Shown here: positions 23,763 through 32,482 of the stretch, piece after piece
How the letters are laid out: the number at the start of each line of letters is the position of its first letter
Numbering within the stretch: the stretch's first letter is position 1
Source: Actinomadura madurae
Lineage (GTDB): Bacteria > Actinomycetota > Actinomycetes > Streptosporangiales > Streptosporangiaceae
Direction: 5' to 3'
Length of the DNA: 64,000 nucleotides
NCBI RefSeq assembly: GCF_900115095.1
Contig: NZ_FOVH01000027.1
Coordinates: 41,206-105,205, forward strand
The notes under the pieces: generated by a model
What the model was told of the DNA's origin: nothing
The model's input: the letters and a program-made list of their open reading frames with translations, nothing else
Database searches by the model: none
Translations under genes and position numbers: made by a program

Positions 23763-24701
23763 GTGGACGTGCTGAGCGACGTGATCGCGGTTATGCGCAC
23801 CGGTGAGCCGCGGTCGGCCCTCGTGGAATGGCAGGCCCCGTGGGGGCAGCGGTTCAGGACGGTCCCGGGAGCGGCGGGCTTCCAGATCGTCCTGCGCGGC
23901 CCCTGCTGGGTGATCCCACCGAAGGGTGAGCCGTTTCCGCTGGCCGCCGGCGATGTGCTGTTCCTCCCGCACGGAGGCGAGCACGGGCTGGCCGACGCCC
24001 CGTCCACACCGCTCGCCGACCATGTCTGCGACCCGCAGGACGACCCGAGGTTCGAACGCAGGTACGCCGCCGCGCCGGTCGGCCGCGTGCACGCCGACGC
24101 CCCGGCCACGGTGACATTGTGCGGCGCCTACCAACTGAACGCCGGATACAGCCACCCGCTGCTGGACGATCTGCCGCCGCTCCTGCACCTGCCCGCCCGC
24201 GTCGGGCATCATCCGCACCTGCGCGCCGCGGTCGACCTGCTCGGCGCGGAGCTGGAGCGACCGCAGCCGGGGACGGACGCCATCGTGCCCGCCCTGCTCG
24301 ACACCCTTCTGCTCTACATACTTCGGGCGTGGCTCGCCGAGCAGCCCGCGCCGGGCGAGGCCACGGGCTGGGCGGCGGCGCTCACCGACCCGGCCATCAG
24401 CGCGGCCCTGGCCGCGATCCACCGCGACCCGGCCCACCCCTGGACCGTCGCCACGCTGGGAACGCAGGCGGGACTGTCACGCGCCGCCTTCTCCCGCCGC
24501 TTCACGACCTCGGTAGGACGACCGCCGCTGGCGTACCTGACCTGGTGGCGCCTGGCGACCGCGGCACGCCTGCTCCGCGACTCCGACGCCCCTCTCGGGG
24601 CGGTGGCCGCTCAAGTCGGCTACACGTCGCAATACGCCTTCGCCAACGCCTTCAAACGCGAATACGGCATCGCCCCGGGGCGCCATCGCCGTGGCCGGTA
24701 G
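23763..24701 (+). CDS. AraC family regulator with cupin_6 sensor
   Basis: 312 aa. The N-terminal cupin_6-type domain is VEWQAPWGQRFRTVPGAAGF, LPHGGEHGLAD and GAYQLNAGYSHPLLDDLPPL. The C-terminal HTH_18 has HPWTVATLGTQAGLSRAAFS and APLGAVAAQVGYTSQYAFANAF. GTG 23763 has no clear Shine-Dalgarno; TAGCCT at 23751-23756 would place transcription at the start codon, hinting at a leaderless mRNA. It is divergent from the oxidoreductase, its likely target. Confidence 0.9.
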   Translation: MDVLSDVIAVMRTGEPRSALVEWQAPWGQRFRTVPGAAGFQIVLRGPCWVIPPKGEPFPLAAGDVLFLPHGGEHGLADAPSTPLADHVCDPQDDPRFERRYAAAPVGRVHADAPATVTLCGAYQLNAGYSHPLLDDLPPLLHLPARVGHHPHLRAAVDLLGAELERPQPGTDAIVPALLDTLLLYILRAWLAEQPAPGEATGWAAALTDPAISAALAAIHRDPAHPWTVATLGTQAGLSRAAFSRRFTTSVGRPPLAYLTWWRLATAARLLRDSDAPLGAVAAQVGYTSQYAFANAFKREYGIAPGRHRRGR

Positions 24702-24752
24702 CGACCCTGGGCCGTTTAAGGATCGGCTGGGTGCGGTCGACGCGCCGCAGGG

Positions 24753-25010
24753 GTGCCGCTCAATGCTTGGCGCATTTCCGAACTGGTGGTCGATTGCCGG
24801 GATCCGCAGCGGCTGGCGGCGTTCTGGTGCGAGGTGCTGGACTTCGTCGTGCTCGACACCGACGACGGCGCGGTGGAGATCGGACCACGGGAAGGCTTCG
24901 GCGGATTGCAGCCGACTCTGGTCTTCAGCCCCACGACTGACCCAAGGCGGGCAAGCCGCCGAGTTCTGCCTGCGGCGAGCCCGCCTGACCTGACCACCAC
25001 CCCGCGGTGA
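24753..25010 (+). pseudogene. truncated glyoxalase-like (VOC) gene
   Basis: The first 55 residues match the opening of a VOC/Glyoxalase_6 protein (WRISELVVDCRDPQRLAAFW, then GPREGFGGLQPTLVF). After FSPTTDP near 24945 the frame leaves the family. A neighbouring frame reads PKAGKPP, where the usual Lys-rich turn would be, so a frameshift and a large 3' deletion are likely. Full-length relatives are 120-240 aa. Nothing else was recognised between 24702 and 25068. Confidence 0.6.
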
Positions 25011-25068
25011 GGCGATCTCTGCGCGGAGGCATGCTGGGTTTCGCCGCCTCGCCTGCCTCTGCCGGACG

Positions 25069-25737
25069 TCAGGGGGCGCGGCGGCCCGGAACGATGATGC
25101 CGTGTTCGTAGGCCAGGACGACGGCCTGGACCCGGTCGCGGAGGTGGAGTTTGGCGAACACGCTGCCGACGTGGCTCTTGACGGTGGCCTCGGTGACGAC
25201 GAGCCGGGCGGCGATCTCCTGGTTCGACAGGCCCTGCGCCACGAGGAGCAGCATCTCGCGTTCGCGCGGGGTCAGACCGGCCAGGAGATCGGGTGACGGC
25301 GTGACCGGATCGGTGCGCTCGGCGTAGTCCTCGATCAGGCGCCGGGTGATCGACGGGGACAGCAGCGCCTGACCCTCGTGGACGACATGGATCGCCTCCA
25401 GAAGTCGTTCGCGGGGGGCGTCCTTCAGCAGGAACCCCGACGCGCCCGCCCTGAGCGCGCCGAACACGTACTCGTCCAGGTCATAGGTGGTCAGAACCAG
25501 CACTCGCGGCGGACGGGACGTGCTGGTGAGGCGGGCGGTCGCCTCGACGCCGTCCATGCGCGGCATCCGGACGTCCATCAGGACGACGTCGGGACGCAGG
25601 TCGGCGGCTAGGGCGAGCGCCTCGCGGCCGTCGGCGGCCTCGCCGACGACCTCCAGGTCGGGCTGGGTCTGCAGGAACAGCCGGAAACCGATCCGGATCA
25701 GCTCCTGATCGTCGACGATCAGCACCCGGATCGTCAT
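25069..25737 (-). CDS. NarL/DesR-type response regulator
   Basis: 222 aa. Receiver domain with acidic pair Asp9/Asp10, phosphoacceptor Asp55 (VVLMDVRMPRMDG), Thr and Lys (ASGFLLKD). LuxR HTH at the C-terminus (LTPREREMLLLVAQGLS, IAARLVVTEATVKSHVGSVF). The start overlaps the stop of the histidine kinase (ATGA), so the two are coupled. It probably controls the upstream ABC genes in the same operon. Confidence 0.95.
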   Translation of the reverse strand: MTIRVLIVDDQELIRIGFRLFLQTQPDLEVVGEAADGREALALAADLRPDVVLMDVRMPRMDGVEATARLTSTSRPPRVLVLTTYDLDEYVFGALRAGASGFLLKDAPRERLLEAIHVVHEGQALLSPSITRRLIEDYAERTDPVTPSPDLLAGLTPREREMLLLVAQGLSNQEIAARLVVTEATVKSHVGSVFAKLHLRDRVQAVVLAYEHGIIVPGRRAP

Positions 25738-26870
25738 GCGCCCTCCCCGAGCGGCAGGCGCGCCGCCACCCGGAACCCGCCACCGGGGCCCCGGCCCGTC
25801 TCCAACTCCCCGCCGATCACCGCGACCCGCTCCCGCATCCCGACCAGGCCGTGCCCTCCAGGCCCCGCTTCACCGTGCCCTTCCTCTCCGTTCCCCGTCC
25901 CGTCGTCGAGCACCCGCACCTCCAGATCGGTCCCGCCGAAGCGCAGCGATACCGTGACCATCGTCGCCTGGGCGTGTTTCAGCGCATTGGTCAACGCCTC
26001 CTCGACGATCCGGTAGGCCGACAGCTCCACCCCGCTCGGCAGATCCCGCCGGTCCCCGGAGATCTCCACCTGGACGGGCAGTCCCGCCGCGCCGTACCCG
26101 GCGACCAGGTCGTCCAGGTCCGCCAGCGACGGCTGCGGCCGCGTCTCCGGTGCGTCCAGCCCGCGCAGGAGGATGAGGATGCGGCGCAGCTCGGTCAGGC
26201 TCTGCTCGGCGGTGGTCTCCACCCGCGCCAGCGTCCGCGCGGCCACCTCGGGGTCCGTCGGCAGGACGTCGCGGGCCCCGCGCACCCCGATCAGCATCAC
26301 CGTCACCGAATGCGCGACGATGTCGTGCAGCTCCCGGGCGATCGACGTCCGCTCCCGCTGCGCCGCGATCAGATCGAGCTGCTCCCGCTCGCGTTCCAGG
26401 GTGGCGGCCCGCTCCTCCACCGCCCGGACGTAGCGGCGGCGCGTCTGCATGTAGACGCCCAGCATCCACGCCCCGATCGACACCGGCGGGCTGCAGACGT
26501 TGTCGGCCTCCAGGAACACGACCATCGGTGCCAGCACCGCGAGCGAGACGCGCCGGTCGCGCGTCTCGGCGAGCGACCACAGCGCGACGACGGCCGGCGC
26601 GCCTCCGGGGGAGTACCCGGCCGCGGTCACCGCGGCGGCCGTCGCGGCCGTCACCGCGGTCGCCGTCACCCCGAACCGGCGGCGGAACAGCAGAGCCGCC
26701 CCCGACAGGACGGTCACCGCGATCGGCAGGGGCACCGGCTGGGTGGAGTCGTTGAACAGCAGCCCCACCTCCACCGCGGTCGCGGCCACGGCGAGCACGA
26801 TGTCGAACAGCACCCGGCGGTGCGCGGCCGACAGGCCCCGCACCGCCTCGATCCTCGCCGTCACGCTCAC
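25734..26870 (-). CDS. DesK-type sensor histidine kinase
   Basis: 378 aa. Four to six N-terminal membrane helices (to about residue 140), a short coiled segment (VEERAATLEREREQLDLI), then HisKA_3 with His182 (ERTSIARELHDIVAHSVTVM). The HATPase has N-box EEALTNALKHA and the G-box region GPGGHGLVGMRERV. There is no large extracellular sensor, so it probably senses membrane state or the adjacent ABC transporter. GTG 26870 overlaps the permease stop. Confidence 0.95.
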   Translation of the reverse strand: MSVTARIEAVRGLSAAHRRVLFDIVLAVAATAVEVGLLFNDSTQPVPLPIAVTVLSGAALLFRRRFGVTATAVTAATAAAVTAAGYSPGGAPAVVALWSLAETRDRRVSLAVLAPMVVFLEADNVCSPPVSIGAWMLGVYMQTRRRYVRAVEERAATLEREREQLDLIAAQRERTSIARELHDIVAHSVTVMLIGVRGARDVLPTDPEVAARTLARVETTAEQSLTELRRILILLRGLDAPETRPQPSLADLDDLVAGYGAAGLPVQVEISGDRRDLPSGVELSAYRIVEEALTNALKHAQATMVTVSLRFGGTDLEVRVLDDGTGNGEEGHGEAGPGGHGLVGMRERVAVIGGELETGRGPGGGFRVAARLPLGEGA

Positions 26871-27586
26871 GCCAGGTCACGTCGCCGTTCGCAGCACACC
26901 GCGACCAGCACGGCGACGGCCGTCCAGACCGCGAACACCGCTCCGGCCTGCATCACCGACAGGGTCGTGTTGTGGGTCCCGCGGGTCAGCACTCCCGCCG
27001 CGCCGAACGGTGTGAGGTTCGCGCCCGACTCCCACGCCCCGCTCACCAGGGGCAGCACCACCAGGTTCACGATCAGCAGGACCACCGCGCCGACGACCGG
27101 GCTGCGGATCAGCGCACCGAGCGCCGCGCCCATCATCGCCGCCAGCACGAGCGCCAGGACGTTGCCCGCCACGACCTCGACCACGTCACCGGACGTCAGG
27201 TCCGGGCCGGGGTGGCGCGCCAGCAGCGGCAGGCCCACGCCGACCGCGACCGCGTTGGTCACCAGCGCCAGCACCAGGCCCGTCAGCGTGTACGCCGCGA
27301 TCCGCACCCCGAGGACGGTTCCGCGGCCGCGGCGGGCCACCAGCGCAGCCGGCGCGGCCGTCCGATGCCGGTACTCGCCCGCCGCGCCGACCAGTCCCCA
27401 GAGCAGGAGCAGGACCGGAAGCCCCGACAGCGCCTCCTCCTTCTCCGGCACCTCGTCGAGCGTGCCCGACGCCAGCGCGACGATCACCGCGTTCAGGACG
27501 GTGAAGGCGATCCCGCCGGCCGTGAACCCCCACAGGGCGCGGGCCGTCAGCGACTTCAGCAGTTCCCCTCGAAGCAGGCCGATCAT
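26867..27586 (-). CDS. ABC-2 type transporter permease
   Basis: 239 aa with six hydrophobic helices. It starts MIGLLRGELLKSLTARAL, typical of ABC-2 permeases of the NatB/BcrB type, with helix blocks such as VLLLLWGLVGAAGEYRHRT and LVLALVTNAVAVGVGLPLL. ATG 27586 overlaps the TGA of the ATPase gene. Together with the ATPase it would form a homodimeric-permease exporter for a peptide, antibiotic or lipid. Confidence 0.9.
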   Translation of the reverse strand: MIGLLRGELLKSLTARALWGFTAGGIAFTVLNAVIVALASGTLDEVPEKEEALSGLPVLLLLWGLVGAAGEYRHRTAAPAALVARRGRGTVLGVRIAAYTLTGLVLALVTNAVAVGVGLPLLARHPGPDLTSGDVVEVVAGNVLALVLAAMMGAALGALIRSPVVGAVVLLIVNLVVLPLVSGAWESGANLTPFGAAGVLTRGTHNTTLSVMQAGAVFAVWTAVAVLVAVCCERRRDLA

Positions 27587-28302
27587 CGCTGCGACCCCCC
27601 GGTGAGCTCCAAGTACACGTCCTCCAGCGAATCCACCGCGCCGATCGGCCCCTCGTGCAGGAGCCTGCCGTGGTCGATGACGACCACGTCGTCGACGGTC
27701 TGCGCGGCCTCCGCGAGCAGGTGGCTCGACAGCAGCACCGTGCCGCCGTTCGCCACCCGGTCCCGCAGCATCGTCCGCAACCAGCGGATTCCCTGCGGAT
27801 CCAGCCCGTTGGCCGGCTCGTCTAGCACCAGTATGTCCGGATCGCCCAGCAATGCGGCCGCCAGCCCGAGCCGCTGCCGCATTCCGAGCGAGAAGGTGCC
27901 GACCCGGCGGCCCGCCATGTCCGTCAGCTCGACCAGGTCCAGGACCTCCTCGACCCGCCCGCGCGGCAGCCCCGCCAGCAGCGCCAGCGCACGCAGATGC
28001 GCGCGGGCCGACCGCCCCGGGTGGGCGCCGCACGGCTCGATGTGGACGCCGAGCCGACCCGCCTCCGGCACCATCTCCGCCACCGGCACGCCCTGCACCG
28101 TCACCGCGCCCGCCGACGGCCGCGACAGCCCCACGATCACCTTCATCGCCGTGGTCTTGCCCGCGCCGTTCGGCCCGAAGAAGCCCGTCACCGCGCCCGG
28201 CCTGACCGTGAACGACAGATCGTCGACCACCGCACGCCGCCCGTACCGCTTCGTCAGCCCCTCGACCCTGATCGCCGGGGCGACGCTCACCTGTGATGTC
28301 AT
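27583..28302 (-). CDS. ABC transporter ATP-binding protein
   Basis: 239 aa from ATG 28302; an in-frame ATG at 28338 would add 12 residues not seen in relatives. Walker A is GPNGAGKT, the signature is SLGMRQRLGLAAALL, and Walker B is DILVLDEPANGLDP; the His loop is SSHLLAEA. It is first in the overlapping operon ATPase-permease-kinase-regulator, a common resistance-module arrangement. The 28339-28615 upstream interval should hold the promoter; no clear hexamers were assigned. Confidence 0.95.
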   Translation of the reverse strand: MTSQVSVAPAIRVEGLTKRYGRRAVVDDLSFTVRPGAVTGFFGPNGAGKTTAMKVIVGLSRPSAGAVTVQGVPVAEMVPEAGRLGVHIEPCGAHPGRSARAHLRALALLAGLPRGRVEEVLDLVELTDMAGRRVGTFSLGMRQRLGLAAALLGDPDILVLDEPANGLDPQGIRWLRTMLRDRVANGGTVLLSSHLLAEAAQTVDDVVVIDHGRLLHEGPIGAVDSLEDVYLELTGGSQR

Positions 28303-28615
28303 GCCCGACAGCTTCGGCCGCCCGCATCTCCCGGTCATCCGACCACGGTCGAAACCCGATCTTCGACCACAGTCTGAATTCCAGCGCCTGCCGAACGGCG
28401 ACCGGTCGCCTCATCGGGCATCTACCCGTCGTTCGGCAGGCTTCACCGAGGCGTGGTTCCCGCCCCCGGATCTCGATACGGCTGCGGCCTCGGCCGTGCT
28501 GGAGCGGCAGATGCCGGGCGCGATGGCCGTGATGGAGCCCGACGCGCCGGGGATGCACACCACCGACAGCATCGGCGCCGACCGTACCCAGCCCGCATCC
28601 CCACACCCGGGGACC

Positions 28616-28840
28616 TCACCCTGAGATGCCCAGGCCACCCCGGTCGCGCCTCTCGCCGCTCTTGATGCGGTTCATGAGGTCGGCGACGGCGTCTCGCGTG
28701 AGGTGGAGGACAGGCCCGTGAGGGTCGGTACTGTCGCGGACGCCGGCGCCGGCGTCGAGGCCGGCGAGTTCGACGCAGGCACCACCTTCCTGGGTGCTGT
28801 AGCTGCTCTTACGCCACCTGGCCTGCGGGGCGTCTTCCAT
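28616..28840 (-). CDS. DUF397 domain protein
   Basis: 74 aa, one DUF397 domain: ARWRKSSYSTQEGGACVELA, VRDSTDPHGPVLHL, and DAVADLMNRIKSGE. Such small proteins are abundant in filamentous actinomycetes, usually beside XRE-DUF5753 regulators, and are thought to act with them. Here no regulator is adjacent, so it is an orphan copy; the nearest is at 32479. The tail beyond KSGE is longer than in the copy at 32282. Confidence 0.9.
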   Translation of the reverse strand: MEDAPQARWRKSSYSTQEGGACVELAGLDAGAGVRDSTDPHGPVLHLTRDAVADLMNRIKSGERRDRGGLGISG

Positions 28841-29300
28841 AGGCCCTCCAAGCTCGGATCGAGTCGCTCACACAGATGGTGTGCTCTGGGAGGGCGGATG
28901 GCGAGAGCCTGGCGGGGGTTGGTGAGCAGGGTGTCACGTCGTCAGACAGTCGCGGTGTGTCTCGCACAGTTCCCAGATGGTGTTGCGGGTGGTTTCGTCC
29001 AGGACTGCATCGGGCCACGAAGTTGGCGCGGATAACCCTGGGGAGCGCGCGATCGGGCGGGTCGGCGGCGGGTAGGTGCCAAGGGCGAGGTTCTTGTTCA
29101 TCGGGGTGTGGGTGTGCCCGGGGCAGGTGACGTTCAGCGTCACTGGTGTGCAGTGCGGGCTTGGCGGCGAACGACCAGAGCGCTGATCAAGGGGTGGGGG
29201 TTCGACGGCCGGTTGAGGGTTGTCGGTCGTGTGCCTTTGGTCGGCGGGGGCGTGGGCGGCCGGAAGTCTCCGGGATCAGTTCAACGGAACGCTCGAAGAC
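28841..29300. other. intergenic region with remnant-like repeat, no clear gene
   Basis: 460 bp between the DUF397 gene and the MFS gene. 28894-28929 is similar to 32198-32231, near another DUF397 gene. A minus-strand ORF of 69 codons (28934-29143) ends in a plausible helix (LDETTRNTIWELCETHRDC) but lacks a ribosome site and any recognised family, so I do not call it. It may be decayed regulator DNA. Confidence 0.4.
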
Positions 29301-30833
29301 ATGGATCTCGAAGACGGCAACGGACGGCAGAGGGCGGAACCTGCGGGCGCGACGACCGGCAGTCCGCCGGGGCAGGTACCAGGGCGGCGGTGGTGGACGC
29401 TGGCGGTGGTGAGCGCGGCTCAGTTGCTGGTGGTCCTGGACGGGACGATCGTGAACATCGCGCTGCCGTCGGCGCAGCAGGCGCTGCACATGTCGGACGG
29501 GAACCGGCATTGGGCCATCACCACGTACGCGCTGACCTTCGGCGGACTCCTCCTGATCGGCGGCAGGGTCAGCGGCGCGCTCGGCCACCGGCGCGCGTTC
29601 CTGATCGGACTGCTGGGCTTCGGTGTCTCGTCCGCCCAGGGCGGTGCGGCAGTGAACCCGGTGATGCTCTTCGGGGCGCGGGCCCTGCAAGGGGCGTTCG
29701 CCGCCGTGCTCGCGCCCGCCGGACTGTCTCTGCTGGCCGGTACCTTCACCCGGGCCCGTGAGCGCGACCGGGCGTTCGGGGTGTTCGCCGCGGTCGGTGC
29801 CGCCGGCTCGGCGGTCGGCCTGATCGCCGGTGGCCTGCTGACCGAGTACGCCGACTGGCGCTGGTGCCTGTACATCAACGTGCCCATCGCGCTGGTGGCG
29901 GCGCTCGGCCTCGCGCTGATGCCGGCCGACCGCCCGATCGCCGGGACAAGAGGAGGGCTGGACGTCGCCGGTGCGTTGCTCAGCCTCACCGGCTTCACTT
30001 CGGTGGTGTACGGGTTCGCCCGAGCCGAGTCCCTCGGATGGGGCTCCGGCGGGGTGACGATGTGGCTGGCCGGTGGGATGGTGCTGCTGGTCGCGTTCGT
30101 CGTCGTGGAGGTCCGGGCGGCGCACCCGCTGCTGCCGATGCGGGTGCTCGCGCACCGCGCCCGTGCCGGTGCGTTCCTGGCCATCACCCTGATGTTCGTG
30201 GCGATGTTCGGGTTCTACCTGTTCATGAGCTACTACACGCAGACGGTGCTGGGCCACTCACCGGTCCGGGCCGGCCTGGCACTGATCATCAATGCGCTGG
30301 CCGCGCTCGCCGGATCGATGCTCATCGCCGGGAGGCTGCACGGCCGCGTCCCGCCCGCCGCGCTGCTGGTGCCGGGGCTGCTGACCGCGGCCGCCGGGAT
30401 GTTCGTCCTGACCCGCCTGCCGGCCGGGAGCACCGACGTCTTCGCTCTCTACCTGCTGCCCGCGCTCGTGCTCACCGGGCTCGGCCTCGGCTGCTTCATG
30501 CCACCGACCGCCAGCCTGGCCACGGAGGGCATGGAAGGGCACGACATCGGTGCCGCGTCGGCTGCCTACAACGCCGCCCAGCAACTCGGCGCGGCTTCGG
30601 GCACCGCACTGCTGAACACCCTGGCCGCCGGTGCCACCGCGACCTACCTGGCGTCCCGTCGCAACGCCACGGCCGACGCGGCCGCCGTGCACGGCTACAC
30701 CACCGCCCTGACGGTCGCGTTCGTCATTCTGATGGCCGCCGCACTCCTCACCGCGGTACTGCTCATCACCAGGCGACGTCCGACCGCACCGAGCCCGGAC
30801 AAGACCACGCCCGCCTCCACCACCACGCCCTGA
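29301..30833 (+). CDS. MFS transporter, DHA2-type
   Basis: 510 aa from ATG 29301; the frame is open upstream to 29220, but those residues lack family character. About 14 helices; motif D1 VVLDGTIVNIALPSAQQAL, motif A-like GGRVSGALGHRRAF (acidic residue replaced), and a long GLALIINALAALAGSML helix. It is a likely drug or metabolite exporter of the EmrB/LfrA type. No regulator is adjacent. Its 3' end overlaps the read-through tail of the convergent tandem DUF397 gene by 68 bp. Confidence 0.88.
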   Translation: MDLEDGNGRQRAEPAGATTGSPPGQVPGRRWWTLAVVSAAQLLVVLDGTIVNIALPSAQQALHMSDGNRHWAITTYALTFGGLLLIGGRVSGALGHRRAFLIGLLGFGVSSAQGGAAVNPVMLFGARALQGAFAAVLAPAGLSLLAGTFTRARERDRAFGVFAAVGAAGSAVGLIAGGLLTEYADWRWCLYINVPIALVAALGLALMPADRPIAGTRGGLDVAGALLSLTGFTSVVYGFARAESLGWGSGGVTMWLAGGMVLLVAFVVVEVRAAHPLLPMRVLAHRARAGAFLAITLMFVAMFGFYLFMSYYTQTVLGHSPVRAGLALIINALAALAGSMLIAGRLHGRVPPAALLVPGLLTAAAGMFVLTRLPAGSTDVFALYLLPALVLTGLGLGCFMPPTASLATEGMEGHDIGAASAAYNAAQQLGAASGTALLNTLAAGATATYLASRRNATADAAAVHGYTTALTVAFVILMAAALLTAVLLITRRRPTAPSPDKTTPASTTTP

Positions 30834-31275
30834 GACCGTCGACCAGCTCGGCCGGAGACGCCGTTCTCGGGGAGGGGCAGCTTCCGCGAGATCGACGCTG
30901 ATCGAGTTCGCCGCGCTTGACGCGGTTCACGAGATTGGCGACGGCGTCTCGCCCAAAGTGAAGGACGGGCCCGCTGGGGTCGGTACTGTCGCGGACACCG
31001 ATGCCGGTATCGAGGCCGGCAAGTTCGACACAGGTGCCGCCCTCCTGGTTCGTGTAGCTGCTCTTGCGCCATGCGGGTGAGTTCGGCTCGCTTTTGATGC
31101 AGGTCAAGAACCGGCCGATGGCGTCTCGTGTGAGGTGGAGGACGGGTCCGTGGGGGTTGGTGCTGTCGCGGACGCCCACACAGCTTCCAAGTTCTGCTGC
31201 CTCGACGCACGTGCTGCCCTCCTGACCGCTGTGACTGCTCTTGCGCCACATGGCGCGCGGGGCGTCCTCATCCAT
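30766..31275 (-). CDS. tandem DUF397 protein with run-on C-terminus
   Basis: 169 aa holding two DUF397 domains. The first is WRKSSHSGQEGSTCVEAAEL to FLTCIKSE; the second is WRKSSYTNQEGGTCVELAGL to NLVNRVKRGEL, joined by a short NSP linker. The last 40 residues (after RGEL) are Arg/Trp-rich, unlike the family, and run antisense into the MFS gene, as if an original stop had been lost. The stop position makes functional translation of the tail doubtful. No adjacent XRE gene. Confidence 0.8.
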   Translation of the reverse strand: MDEDAPRAMWRKSSHSGQEGSTCVEAAELGSCVGVRDSTNPHGPVLHLTRDAIGRFLTCIKSEPNSPAWRKSSYTNQEGGTCVELAGLDTGIGVRDSTDPSGPVLHFGRDAVANLVNRVKRGELDQRRSRGSCPSPRTASPAELVDGLRAWWWRRAWSCPGSVRSDVAW

Positions 31276-31424
31276 GGAGCCTCCGAGTCTGGGTCGGGTC
31301 TCTCAGAGTGATGGTGTGCTCTTGGAGCTAGCGTGAAGTCAGCGATCGCAAGGTTCCGCGTGACCCAATGCGACGTCTTGCCTACACTCCGTACATATGT
31401 TCCCTACGATGACTGGAGCAGATC

Positions 31425-32111
31425 GTGAGGGAAGGGTCGCCGAACGTGACAATTCAGACGTTGCCGTCTTACCAGGCGGCTCTGCCGGACACGCCATACG
31501 CCTTGTGGGCAAGCGGCGAGCTTGACGACTTCCTTCACCTGCCCGAGGGATCTCGGGCTGAGATCATCGGAGGAGAGATCGTCGTGTCCCCCACGCCCAC
31601 CGTGTCGCACGGCAACATGATTCACCGCATCTCCAGTGCGATCGACCGGGCCAGGTTCGCCGATCCGTCCTACCCGTGGACGTCCCGGCAGGTGATGACT
31701 CTGAACCTGACCGGCGTTGAGCAGGGGTACGTCCCCGACCTGATCGTGGCGGAAGACGGCGTGTTCGAGACCGCGGGCGAGGCCGACGAGGTAGAGCTGA
31801 GGCCCGACGAACTGGAGATGGTCGTGGAAGTCACCTCCAAGAACCTGGCCGTCTTCGACAGGCCGCCCGCCGGCGACCGGGAGCTGCGGAAGCCGACCAA
31901 ATGGTGGGGCTACGCACGGGTCGGCATCCCCTACTACCTTCTGGTCGACCGGGACCCGAAGGTCGCGAACACCACGCTCTACTCGATCCCGGATCTCGGA
32001 TCCTGCGCCTACCTGCATCGGGAGTCCTGGGACTTCGGCACAACGATCTACCTCCCCGAGCCTTTCAATATCGAGATCAGCACCAGCGGGTGGATGCCGT
32101 GGAGGGCCTGA
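31425..32111 (+). CDS. Uma2 family (DUF820) endonuclease-like protein
   Basis: 228 aa from GTG 31425; GTG 31446 has a better ribosome site (GAGGGAAGGG) and would give 221 aa. It has the PD-(D/E)XK-like Uma2 layout: ELDDFLHLPEGSRAEIIGGE, a VVSPTPTVSHGNMIHRI helix, YVPDLIVAEDGVF, then LEMVVEVTSKNLAVFD with the catalytic Asp, Glu and Lys spacing (PDL, EVTSK). These genes multiply in actinomycetes and cyanobacteria, and their cellular role is unclear. A GTGACC/TACACT promoter-like pair lies at 31360-31388. Confidence 0.88.
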   Translation: MREGSPNVTIQTLPSYQAALPDTPYALWASGELDDFLHLPEGSRAEIIGGEIVVSPTPTVSHGNMIHRISSAIDRARFADPSYPWTSRQVMTLNLTGVEQGYVPDLIVAEDGVFETAGEADEVELRPDELEMVVEVTSKNLAVFDRPPAGDRELRKPTKWWGYARVGIPYYLLVDRDPKVANTTLYSIPDLGSCAYLHRESWDFGTTIYLPEPFNIEISTSGWMPWRA

Positions 32112-32245
32112 GCGCTGCAGCGGGTCGCTGAAGGGTCTGGCTGAGGGCCTTGATGGGCATCTGGAGGTTAGTGAGCAGGTCGAGGTCCTTCTGGGCCGCG
32201 GATGGCGAGATTCTGGCGGGTTGCTGAACAGCCGAAACACAGGAA

Positions 32246-32269
32246 AAGCCCCCTCCGGAGAGGGGGCTT
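32246..32269 (-). terminator. Rho-independent terminator with T-tract
   Basis: AAGCCCCCTC (32246-32255), CGGA loop, GAGGGGGCTT (32260-32269): a 10-bp perfect stem followed on the minus strand by TTTT. It ends the XRE-DUF397 operon and could also act on the convergent Uma2 gene. Confidence 0.85.
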
Positions 32270-32281
32270 GCGGGTGGGGGT

Positions 32282-32482
32282 TCAGCGGTCGAGGTCGCCG
32301 CTCTTGATGCGGCTTACCAGGTCGGCGACGGCGTCTCGTCCGAAGTGGAGGACGGGTCCGTGGGGGTCGGTGCTGTCGCGGACGCTGACGTTGGTGTGGA
32401 GGTTGGCGACTTCGACGCAGGTGCCACCCTCCTGACTGCTGTAGCTGCTCTTGCGCCAGTTGACGTTCTTGAGGTCTTTCAC
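32282..32482 (-). CDS. DUF397 domain protein, paired with XRE regulator
   Basis: 66 aa, one complete DUF397 domain (VNWRKSSYSSQEGGTCVEVA, VRDSTDPHGPVLHFGRDAVADLV) ending cleanly at SGDLDR. ATG 32482 overlaps the stop of the XRE-DUF5753 gene (ATGA). This is the canonical regulator/DUF397 pair, of the kind whose members affect development and antibiotic production in Streptomyces. Confidence 0.93.
   Translation of the reverse strand: MKDLKNVNWRKSSYSSQEGGTCVEVANLHTNVSVRDSTDPHGPVLHFGRDAVADLVSRIKSGDLDR

Noticed and set aside
28934..29143. Minus-strand 69-codon ORF between the DUF397 and MFS genes
   Set aside because: No ribosome site and no known family; codon pattern not distinct from background. 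Noted under the intergenic entry instead.
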